Assembly: GCF_008932115.1 (NCBI RefSeq)
Contig: NZ_CP044543.1
Span: 6,454,501 to 6,518,500 of the forward strand
Direction: 5' to 3'
DNA from: Bradyrhizobium betae
Lineage (GTDB): Bacteria; Pseudomonadota; Alphaproteobacteria; Rhizobiales; Xanthobacteraceae
DNA length: 64,000 nucleotides
Shown: positions 57,622-64,000 of the stretch, piece by piece
How the letters are laid out: each line of letters starts with the position of its first letter
How positions within the stretch are numbered: the stretch's first letter is position 1
Translations under genes and position numbers: made by a program
The notes under the pieces: generated by a model
Databases searched by the model: none
The model's input: only the letters and a program-made list of their open reading frames with translations
Told to the model about the DNA's origin: nothing

Positions 57622-58434
57622 ATGACAGCTGCCACCTTTGCCCTCGGCCTCGTCGCCGTTTCGGCCGCACTCTCCGTCGTCATGGCCATTGCCTGGCTGG
57701 TCTGGCGCGCGTCGCGAAATTCCGGGTGGGTCGATACCATCTGGACGTTCGGGCTTGGCTTGGTCGGCTTTGCCGGCGCCATCACGGCCAGACCCGTGCA
57801 TTTTCACAGCGTGCTCGTCGCGGCGATGGCGGCGATCTGGGCGCTTCGGCTCGGATCCCACATCGCGCGTCGCACGCGGGGCATCACCGACGATCCGCGC
57901 TATGCCAAGCTCATTCGGGACTGGGGTGCGGACGCATCATCGAACATGTTCCGGCTGTTGCAGAAGCAGGCGATCGTCAGCATCCCGCTCGCGCTGTCGA
58001 TGTGGCTGGCCGCAAATGCGCCGGGGCCGGTGCTTCCGGCGCAGACCGCGATCGCGATCCTGATTTTCGTCGTGGCCGTCGCAGGCGAAGGGATTGCCGA
58101 CGAGCAACTCCGCCGGTTTCGCCATGACGCAGCCAGCAAGGGGAAGATTTGCGACGCCGGGCTATGGAGGTGGTCGCGTCATCCCAACTATTTCTTCGAA
58201 TGGCTCGGCTGGCTTGCTTATCCCGTTCTCGCCATCGACCTCGGCGGACACGATCCCTGGGGCTACGTCGCGCTCGCGGCCCCGCTCTGCATGTACTGGC
58301 TGCTCGTCTATGTCTCCGGCATTCCACCGCTGGAGGAGCACATGCTGGCGGCTCGCGGCGATGCGTTCCGGAGATACCAGATGAGCACGAATGTCTTCTT
58401 TCCATGGCCGCCAAAGACAAGAACGGGAGGCTAG
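57622..58434 (+). CDS. DUF1295 family membrane protein (steroid-5-alpha-reductase-like)
   Basis: The 270-residue protein has about seven hydrophobic helices and the DUF1295/steroid reductase C-terminal motif GLWRWSRHPNYFFEWLGWLAYP, here at about residues 181-202, plus PPLEEHMLAARGDAFRRYQM. Related enzymes use NADPH to reduce C=C bonds in lipids. In 10-methyl and furan fatty-acid pathways such reductases act after methylation (inference). GGGGGCCTGA precedes the ATG. Its stop is 1 base before the next gene's start. Confidence 0.88.
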   Translation: MTAATFALGLVAVSAALSVVMAIAWLVWRASRNSGWVDTIWTFGLGLVGFAGAITARPVHFHSVLVAAMAAIWALRLGSHIARRTRGITDDPRYAKLIRDWGADASSNMFRLLQKQAIVSIPLALSMWLAANAPGPVLPAQTAIAILIFVVAVAGEGIADEQLRRFRHDAASKGKICDAGLWRWSRHPNYFFEWLGWLAYPVLAIDLGGHDPWGYVALAAPLCMYWLLVYVSGIPPLEEHMLAARGDAFRRYQMSTNVFFPWPPKTRTGG

Positions 58435-58435
58435 C

Positions 58436-59470
58436 TTGAGGTTCACGGAGACGGCGATCCATTTGGGCGAAACGCTTCCCTGGCCCGATCGTGTCAGCGC
58501 GGCGGTAATCGGCCGCCTGGTCGAGCGCACCCGGCGCAGCCTGGCGCAATCCCCCGGCGGTTCGGATGCCGGCTTCGCACGTGCGATCGCGGCGTTGCCG
58601 ATCGCGATCAACACCGCCGAGGCCAACAGCCAGCATTACGAGATCCCCGCGCGGTTCTTCGAGATGATCCTCGGCCCGCAGCGCAAATACTCCTGCTGCT
58701 TCTATGCCGACGATCGCGACACGCTGGCGCGGGCCGAAGAGCGCGCGCTGGAGCTCACCGCCGGGCACGCGAAACTGGCGGACGGGCAGGATATTCTCGA
58801 ACTCGGGTGCGGCTGGGGTTCGTTGTCGTTGTGGATGGCGCGGCGCTATCCGCGCTCACGCATCACGTCGGTCTCGAATTCGGCGTCGCAGCGAGATTTC
58901 ATCCTTCGCCGGGCCGATGCCGCGAACCTGCGCAACCTCTCCGTCATCACCGCCGACATGAACGAATTCGTGCCGCAGGGCCGTTTCGACCGTGTCGTCT
59001 CCGTGGAGATGTTCGAGCACATGGTCAATTGGCGGCCGCTGCTGACACGCATGCGCGCCGCGTTGCGCACCGACGGACGATTGTTCCTGCACATCTTCAC
59101 CCACAAGTCCGGCTCGTACCGGTTCTCGGCCGAGAACCGTGCGGACTGGATCGCACAGCACTTCTTCACCGGCGGCATCATGCCGAGCCATGGGCTGATC
59201 CGGCAGTTCGGCGATATCTTCAGCGTGGATCAGGAGTGGCAGTGGAACGGCCGGCACTATGAGAAGACGGCGAGGGACTGGCTGGCCAATTTCGACCGAA
59301 ATCGCACGGAGATCTTCGACGTGCTGAGACAGGTCTACGGCAAGGATGCGCGCCTCTGGCAGCGGCGATGGCGGTTGTTCTTCCTCGCCACGGCCGGCCT
59401 GTTCGGTCACGCCGGAGGCGAAGAGTGGGGTGTCAGCCACTACCTGCTGTCGCCGTCGCCTTCAGCGTGA
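58436..59470 (+). CDS. second CFA-like SAM-dependent methyltransferase
   Basis: The 344-residue protein has HYEIPARFFEMILGPQRKYS at about 67-86 and the SAM loop ILELGCGWGSLSLWMARRYP, then VVSVEMFEHMVNW and FFTGGIMPSHGLIRQFGDIF. It is nearer to the plant coclaurine N-methyltransferase/CFA-like group than to the first methyltransferase of the cluster and lacks its lipid-binding N-terminal domain. The start is TTG 58436, 5 bases after GGGAGG. ATG 58391 upstream would overlap DUF1295 by 44 bases and is less likely. The substrate is inferred to be a lipid from the context. Confidence 0.8.
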   Translation: MRFTETAIHLGETLPWPDRVSAAVIGRLVERTRRSLAQSPGGSDAGFARAIAALPIAINTAEANSQHYEIPARFFEMILGPQRKYSCCFYADDRDTLARAEERALELTAGHAKLADGQDILELGCGWGSLSLWMARRYPRSRITSVSNSASQRDFILRRADAANLRNLSVITADMNEFVPQGRFDRVVSVEMFEHMVNWRPLLTRMRAALRTDGRLFLHIFTHKSGSYRFSAENRADWIAQHFFTGGIMPSHGLIRQFGDIFSVDQEWQWNGRHYEKTARDWLANFDRNRTEIFDVLRQVYGKDARLWQRRWRLFFLATAGLFGHAGGEEWGVSHYLLSPSPSA

Positions 59471-59474
59471 CGCA

Positions 59475-59879
59475 TCAAGCGTTCGAAAATGTGCGAACGA
59501 GCAGAAAGCTGACGAAGGCCGCGAAGGCAGAAGCTGCCGCACCGTAGACGATGTCGAGCACGGTGAGCTGAAGCGTCCAATTTCGCAGCGTTGCGAAGTT
59601 GGTCAGGTCGTAGGTGGCGTAGGCGAGGGCTCCGAACAGCGCGCCATATCCGATGACCGCGGCGGGCGAGCCGGACTTCAACCCCGGCAGCACGGCGAAG
59701 ACCAGAAGTCCCACCGGATAGATCAGATAGAACGCGATCGCCGGGCCGATGCGGACATCGGTCAGCAGAATGTCTCCAAGCGTCGGCTTGTAGAGGCGAG
59801 GCCCCATCAAGCTGAGCCAAATGGCGTCGACTGCACCAAACGGTATCAGCACGGCGAGGTAGCCGATCAAATAGGTCAT
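59475..59879 (-). CDS. DUF2177 family membrane protein
   Basis: The 134-residue protein starts MTYLIGYLAVLIPFGAVDAIWLSLMGPRLY and has four hydrophobic helices. GYGALFGALAYATYDLTNFATLRNW, at about residues 80-104, is the DUF2177 hallmark. The family is frequent in clusters with DUF1365, CFA-type methyltransferases and ChrR-type regulators. Function is unknown. It converges on the second methyltransferase gene (4 bases apart). The preferred start is eight codons after ATG 59903. The third promoter copy lies just upstream. Confidence 0.85.
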   Translation of the reverse strand: MTYLIGYLAVLIPFGAVDAIWLSLMGPRLYKPTLGDILLTDVRIGPAIAFYLIYPVGLLVFAVLPGLKSGSPAAVIGYGALFGALAYATYDLTNFATLRNWTLQLTVLDIVYGAAASAFAAFVSFLLVRTFSNA

Positions 59880-59907
59880 CGGGCGCTCCGAAGTTGACGT
59901 CACAACC

Positions 59908-59935
59908 TATACGCCAGCCGACGGCCTCTGGATCA
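59908..59935 (-). promoter_or_regulatory. third ECF-sigma-like promoter, upstream of the DUF2177 gene
   Basis: On the minus strand TGATCC (59935-59930), 16 bases and CGTATA (59913-59908) lie 29 bases before ATG 59879. The spacer sequence differs from the other two copies, so the shared boxes are not a copied repeat. The -35 box overlaps the stop codon of the MFS gene. Confidence 0.65.
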
Positions 59936-61174
59936 GCGCGGCAGCATTGCCGCCTGGGCCACCGCGACCGATCCACGGCCGGAATCCCGCCAGGCGACGA
60001 TCCAGATCAGGAAGCCGAGCAGCGCCAGAGCGGCGCCGACGGGACCGGTGGAGGTCCAGCCCAGCCCCTCGCGAATGGCGAGGCCGCCCAGGAACGGGCC
60101 GAGCGCATTGGCGGTGTTGAAGGCCGAATGGTTCAGCGCCGCTGCGAGCGCCTGTGCGTCGCCGGCGACGTCCATCAGCCGGGTCTGCAGGATGGCGCCG
60201 AGCGAGACGCTGGCGCCGATCGCGAAGATGTCGGCCGCCAGCAGCCACGGATTATGGGCCGCCAGCGGAAACACCAGCAGCGCGACCGCGGCAAACAGCA
60301 GGATGACGCCCGCCGTCGGCATCAAGGCGCGGTCGGCAAAGCGCGGCACGAACAGATTGCCGAGCGTGGCGCCGACGCCGAAGATCGCGAGGAAGAACGG
60401 GATCACCGCGGTGCTGACCCTGGTGACCTCGATCAGTGTCGTCGCCAGATACGTGTAGACCGCGAACATGCCGCCGAAGCCGATGGCGCCGATGCCGAGC
60501 GTGAGCCAGACGCGGCCGCTTCGGAGCGCGCCGAGCTCACGCAGCGGATCCGACCGGCCGGCCCGGTCGCGCGGTGCGAACAGCGCGCAAAGCAGCACCG
60601 TGAGCAATGCCAGCACCGACACGAGGCCGAAGCTCGCGCGCCAGCCGACCGCCTGGCCAATCAGATTGGCCAGGGGCACGCCGATGATGGTGGCACCGGT
60701 CAAGCCGAGCATGACCTGGCCGATCGCCCGCGAGCGTCGATCAAAGGGAACGAGCGAGGCCGCGACGAGAGCCGCGATGCCGAAGTAGGCGCCGTGCGGC
60801 AGCCCCGAGAGGAAACGGGCCGCGATCATCCAGCCGAAGCCAGGCGCAAGCGCGGTGAGCGCGTTGCCGAGCGCGAACACGGCCATCAGGACCAGCAACT
60901 GCGTCCGCCGCGCGAACCGCGCGCCGAGCACGGCGATCAGCGGCGCGCCCAGCACCACGCCGAGCGCGTAGGCGCTGATCGCGTGTCCCGCGGTCGGCTC
61001 GTCGATTCCGAGGTCGGCGGCGAAGAACGGCAGCAGGCTCATCGATGCGAATTCGGTGGTTCCGATCGCAAAGCCGCCCATCGCGAGCGAGAACAGCACA
61101 ATGACGAGGTGAGGGGGCGCTGAGGCGCGCGGCCAGGTCACTTGAGGTGAGGTCGCTTGAGGCGAGGTCGTCAT
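59933..61174 (-). CDS. MFS transporter, DHA1 drug/sugar efflux type
   Basis: The 413-residue inner-membrane protein has twelve hydrophobic helices. FAIGTTEFASMSLLPFFAADLGI at the first helix and RFLSGLPHGAYFGIAALVAA are typical of AraJ/YdhP-type exporters, and FARRTQLLVL fits the loop 2-3 motif. The substrate is unknown. The start at ATG 61174 is preferred over 61225 because the first in-frame codons look non-conserved. The N-terminus has a short repeated stretch (ATSPQATSPQ) coded by GAGGTCGCTTGAGGC-like repeats. Confidence 0.88.
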   Translation of the reverse strand: MTTSPQATSPQVTWPRASAPPHLVIVLFSLAMGGFAIGTTEFASMSLLPFFAADLGIDEPTAGHAISAYALGVVLGAPLIAVLGARFARRTQLLVLMAVFALGNALTALAPGFGWMIAARFLSGLPHGAYFGIAALVAASLVPFDRRSRAIGQVMLGLTGATIIGVPLANLIGQAVGWRASFGLVSVLALLTVLLCALFAPRDRAGRSDPLRELGALRSGRVWLTLGIGAIGFGGMFAVYTYLATTLIEVTRVSTAVIPFFLAIFGVGATLGNLFVPRFADRALMPTAGVILLFAAVALLVFPLAAHNPWLLAADIFAIGASVSLGAILQTRLMDVAGDAQALAAALNHSAFNTANALGPFLGGLAIREGLGWTSTGPVGAALALLGFLIWIVAWRDSGRGSVAVAQAAMLPR

Positions 61175-61330
61175 GTGTCCTGCATTGGTGGCGTCAACGG
61201 GAACCAGCCCTGCGAACGTCGCCACCCCTGCAAGATTTCTCCGTCGTACTTAAACCGGGATCAGCCGGCGTCAACACCGGAGCACCCCAGCGAGGCGGGC
61301 CGCATATCAGTGTCCCGAGCGCGGCGCATC

Positions 61331-61651
61331 TCAGCGCGGCAAGTAGTAACCGGGTGAATAGCCCGGCACCTGCGCGCGCGGACGATTCTGATAGGCGTAG
61401 GGATCATCGCTCTGGCCGGCGAAATAGGGATTCGCGATGCAGGTGAGCGCGCGGCCCGAAGAGCTTGCCTGACACTGTGCATACGTGTCGAACGTGCAAT
61501 TGCTCAGCCCCGGCCATTCATCGCCGGTGAGGCAGAATGCGTGATGCGTCCCGAATGCGCGCGCCGGCGTGCCTGCACTCAGCGCGAGTGCAAATGTGGC
61601 GATTGCGAGCGAAAATGTGGCGAAAATGGGGAGGGCATTTCGTCCACGCAT
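61331..61651 (-). CDS. DUF3551 family exported protein
   Basis: The 106-residue protein has a signal peptide (ATFSLAIATFALALSAGTPARA) and the DUF3551 pattern, three Cys-containing strands: FCLTGDEWPGLSNC, TYAQCQASSSGRALTCIANPYF and a Tyr/Pro-rich tail. Such small secreted proteins are multiplied in Bradyrhizobium genomes. Function is unknown. ATG 61651 gives a compact signal peptide; ATG 61702 would add 17 residues. Confidence 0.8.
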   Translation of the reverse strand: MRGRNALPIFATFSLAIATFALALSAGTPARAFGTHHAFCLTGDEWPGLSNCTFDTYAQCQASSSGRALTCIANPYFAGQSDDPYAYQNRPRAQVPGYSPGYYLPR

Positions 61652-61905
61652 TTCGATTCTCCAATCACGGGATTGTGCGTGCGTCAGTGTGTAGGCGCGC
61701 ATGCAGTTTAAGTCGTGTAGTCGACAATGGAACTCATGAAAACTCTTGTTTCAAAGGGTTTCCTGCGCGCGCTGCTAAACATCCATTAACGCAGCGCCGG
61801 CCTTTGGCTGCGACTGTTGCGTCCCGGTTACAGCAATTCCGACGATCACTGTTATGACCACACCACGGCCCGGGGGCCTACTGAAGAAACTGGAACGGGA
61901 TTCAA

Positions 61906-62625
61906 ATGAACAAGAATTTGTTGCTTGCCGCTGTCAGCCTCGTTGCGCTCAGCGCGACTGCGCCGGCGCTGGCGGCTGACCTCGCTGCGCGGCCTTACAC
62001 CAAGGCGCCGGCGATGGTCGCCACGATCTATGACTGGAGCGGCTTCTACATCGGCATCAACGGCGGCGGCGGTTCGTCGCACGCGACCTGGGATTTCGTC
62101 GGCGTCGGCCGTGAAGGCTCGCACGATGCGACCGGCGGCACGGTTGGTGGCCAGGTTGGCTATCGCTGGCAGTCCGGCCAGTGGGTGTTCGGCGTCGAAG
62201 GCCAGGGCAACTGGGCCGATTTCTCGGGCGACAACACCAGCGCGCTGTTCGCCACCCGTAACCGCACCAAGATCGATGCTTTCGGTCTGATCACCGGCCA
62301 GGTCGGCTACGCCTGGCAAAACGTGCTGCTCTACGTCAAGGGCGGTGCCGCCGTGGTCAGCGACAAGTACGAGATCTCCAGCACGGCCGGTGCGCTGCTC
62401 GCTTCGACCAGCGACACCCGTTGGGGTGGCACGGTCGGTGCCGGCCTCGAGTTCGGCTTCGCTCCGAACTGGTCGGTTGGCGTCGAGTACAACCACATCT
62501 TCCTGTCCGACAAGGACGTGACCTTCGCTGGCTTCGCCGGCACCGAGCGCATCAAGCAGGACGTCGACATGGGCCTCGTCCGCCTGAACTACAAGTTCGG
62601 CGGCCCGAGCCTCGCCCGCTACTAA
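61906..62625 (+). CDS. outer-membrane beta-barrel porin-like protein (Omp25/31 family)
   Basis: The 239-residue protein has a signal peptide (MNKNLLLAAVSLVALSATAPALA) and an eight-stranded barrel: YDWSGFYIGINGGGG, GGQVGYRWQSGQWVFGVEGQG, VLLYVKGGAAVV, GAGLEFGFAPNWSVGVEYNH. It ends with a strand rich in aromatic residues (VRLNYKFGGPSLARY). These features mark the RopB/Omp25/31 group of alphaproteobacterial outer-membrane proteins. It has its own strong intrinsic terminator, consistent with high, monocistronic expression. Confidence 0.92.
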   Translation: MNKNLLLAAVSLVALSATAPALAADLAARPYTKAPAMVATIYDWSGFYIGINGGGGSSHATWDFVGVGREGSHDATGGTVGGQVGYRWQSGQWVFGVEGQGNWADFSGDNTSALFATRNRTKIDAFGLITGQVGYAWQNVLLYVKGGAAVVSDKYEISSTAGALLASTSDTRWGGTVGAGLEFGFAPNWSVGVEYNHIFLSDKDVTFAGFAGTERIKQDVDMGLVRLNYKFGGPSLARY

Positions 62626-62657
62626 GACACGCCGCTTCGAAAGAAGCGATCGTCGAA

Positions 62658-62685
62658 AGCCCCGGCCTTGCGCCGGGGCTTTTTT
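62658..62685 (+). terminator. intrinsic terminator of the porin gene
   Basis: AGCCCCGGC, a 5-base loop and GCCGGGGCT (9 of 9 pairs) are followed by TTTTT (62681-62685), 33 bases after the porin stop. Confidence 0.9.
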
Positions 62686-62799
62686 ATTGTGCGAATTCAG
62701 CGAGTTAACCATTCCATTTCGAGGTGGCACAGACGGCTTGACTCCAAAGAACGAAATGAGAACAATGTTCTGCATCCGTTCTGGTGATGGGAGTAAGCC

Positions 62800-62898
62800 A
62801 TGTTCAAGATTTTCGTGGAAGAAGCCGCCGCACTCGCCTCGATCTCGCTGTTCGTCGGGATGATCGCAATCTGGGCGCAGGTGATTCCGCAGCTCTAG
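62800..62898 (+). CDS. 32-residue hydrophobic small protein
   Basis: ATG 62800 opens MFKIFVEEAAALASISLFVG, then MIAIWAQVIPQL and TAG. GGGAG at 62789-62793 is a well-placed ribosome site. One hydrophobic helix (residues 9-31) with an acidic N-terminal end suggests a single-pass membrane protein. It is between the porin terminator and dnaE, so it has its own promoter. Small proteins of this kind are annotated in Bradyrhizobium (from memory), but no function is known. Confidence 0.6.
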   Translation: MFKIFVEEAAALASISLFVGMIAIWAQVIPQL

Positions 62899-63125
62899 AG
62901 CAGCGGTTATGTAGACCGGCGACCTGGAACCCGGCTCAAGCCCTTGACGGTGCGGGCTTGGGGATAAGCGGGACGACGCGGCGGATCGGCCGCTCGGGCG
63001 TGGACTCTGACGCAGTGACGCCCCACCATTGGCAGGCGAGTCGGCCGGGCGGGTGCAGAATGCTCTCCTGATCCCCTGGAGCCGGCGACCGCTCCATCTC
63101 ATCTGCAAGAGGCCGTCACGCGACC

Positions 63126-64000
63126 ATGCCGAGCGCCGGATTTGTCCACCTTCACGTTCACTCGGCCTATTCGCTGCTCAAGGGCTCGATCAAGATCGGC
63201 AAGCTCGCGGAGCTTGCGAAGAAGGACCATCAGCCGGCTCTGGCGCTGACCGATACCGACAACATGTTCGGCGCGCTGGAGTTCTCCGACAAGATGGCGG
63301 GCTCCGGCATCCAGCCGATCGTCGGCTGCGAGCTCGCGATCGATTTCGGCGACCAGGATCCCAGCGCGCGCAACGCGCTTCCGCCCTCGCGCGTGGTGCT
63401 GCTGGCGGCGCAGGAGCGCGGCTATCGCAGCCTGATGCGGCTGAATTCGCGGGCATTCCTCGAATCGCCTGACAGCCACGCACCGTTCATTAAATTCGAT
63501 TGGATGGAGGGCGAGACCGAAGGCCTGATCGTGCTGACGGGCGGTCCTGACGGGCCGATCTCGCTCGCGCTCGGCGCCGGACATGCCGAGCTTGCGGCCA
63601 TGCGCTGCGAGCGTCTGGCAAACCTGTTCGGCGATCGCCTCTACGTCGAATTGCAGCGCCACAATATCGACAAGGAGCGGCGCGTCGAAAGCGGCCTGAT
63701 CGACATCGCCTACGCCAAGGGGCTGCCGCTGGTCGCCACCAACGAGCCGTATTTCGCCGCGACCGACGATTACGAGGCGCATGACGCGCTGCTGTGCATC
63801 GCTGGCGGGCGGCTGATCGCCGAGACCGATCGGGTGCAGCTCACGCCCGATCACCGCTTCAAGACCCGCGCCGAGATGGCGGTGCTGTTCGCCGACATTC
63901 CAGAGGCGCTGGCCTCGACGGTGGAAATCGCCGAGCGCTGCTCGTTCCGCCCGATGACGCGCAAGCCGATCCTGCCGTTCTTCACCGTCGGCGCCGCCGC
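63126..64000 (+). CDS. dnaE: DNA polymerase III subunit alpha, N-terminal part
   Basis: The replicative polymerase subunit begins here and runs off the right edge (291 residues seen). The N-terminal PHP domain reads FVHLHVHSAYSLLKGSIKIG and continues with LALTDTDNMFGALEF, ending in the visible part with EIAERCSFRPMTRKPILPFF. It is the main DnaE rather than the short error-prone DnaE2, judged by the PHP sequence and by the lolD neighbourhood. ATG 63126 follows a 227-base gap. Confidence 0.9.
   Translation, partial: MPSAGFVHLHVHSAYSLLKGSIKIGKLAELAKKDHQPALALTDTDNMFGALEFSDKMAGSGIQPIVGCELAIDFGDQDPSARNALPPSRVVLLAAQERGYRSLMRLNSRAFLESPDSHAPFIKFDWMEGETEGLIVLTGGPDGPISLALGAGHAELAAMRCERLANLFGDRLYVELQRHNIDKERRVESGLIDIAYAKGLPLVATNEPYFAATDDYEAHDALLCIAGGRLIAETDRVQLTPDHRFKTRAEMAVLFADIPEALASTVEIAERCSFRPMTRKPILPFFTVGAA

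Noticed and set aside
61145..61180. GAGGTCGCTTGAGGC-like short repeat as a regulatory array
   Set aside because: It has only two or three imperfect units at the variable N-terminal end of the MFS gene and is explained by a coding ATSPQ repeat.
61251..61265. A further TGATCC box near 61258 on the minus strand
   Set aside because: No CGTAT follows at 16 bases, so it does not match the three cluster promoters.

Overview
The window is chromosomal DNA of a Bradyrhizobium-type alphaproteobacterium (order Hyphomicrobiales). The evidence is high GC, a 14-gene alphaproteobacterial nuo operon followed by birA and rnj, type-2 ProRS next to lolCD, a split ABC oligopeptide operon, a DUF3551 protein, an Omp25/31-type porin, and a PcuC protein whose four copper ligands fall at the residue numbers reported for Bradyrhizobium japonicum PcuC (from memory). 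The closest species cannot be named from the sequence alone. No rRNA, tRNA, IS element, CRISPR array or prophage was recognised.

Layout. 1-767 is the end of a TonB-dependent ferrichrome-type receptor. 1484-17048 is the complex I operon nuoABCD-(FkbM methyltransferase)-E-(66-aa membrane protein)-FGHIJKLMN, running on into birA, rnj, mce and a DUF1467 gene. 20296-22854 holds a small anchored protein, mtnK and an exported protein of unknown function. 23110-28493 is a five-gene oligopeptide ABC importer. 28973-33856 is a 1627-residue autotransporter, followed by an extragenic palindromic repeat. 34582-38154 (minus) is a ribose-type sugar ABC importer, followed by a single-domain globin and, just upstream of it on the same strand, a candidate small RNA with its own promoter and terminator.

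39173-46871 is a tightly packed copper-acquisition operon: DUF2946 protein, TonB receptor, beta-propeller protein, TlpA-like thioredoxin, PcuC, YtkA-like domain, YcnI and CopC-CopD fusion. The receptor would bring copper across the outer membrane, the periplasmic proteins would bind or reduce it, PcuC would deliver it to cytochrome oxidase, and CopCD would move it across the inner membrane. proS, lolC and lolD follow, and dnaE begins only at 63126. The 12.7 kb between lolD and dnaE is accessory: an alcohol-dehydrogenase-like enzyme with a divergent MmyB-type regulator, a secreted Cys-rich protein, a gene remnant, a GNAT enzyme, a fatty-acid-modification cluster, an MFS exporter, a DUF3551 protein and a porin.

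The strongest new observation is in that cluster (54012-59903). Two CFA-type methyltransferases, a flavin amine-oxidase-like protein, DUF1365, DUF1295 and DUF2177 genes form three transcription units. Each is preceded by the same promoter-like element, TGATCC-N16-CGTAT(C/A). This suggests one ECF sigma factor, probably of the ChrR-controlled singlet-oxygen type, drives a membrane-lipid modification pathway, possibly furan or methylated fatty acids. The second main lead is the enlarged copper operon, with a Cys/His-decorated beta-propeller and a stand-alone copy of the CopD tail domain.
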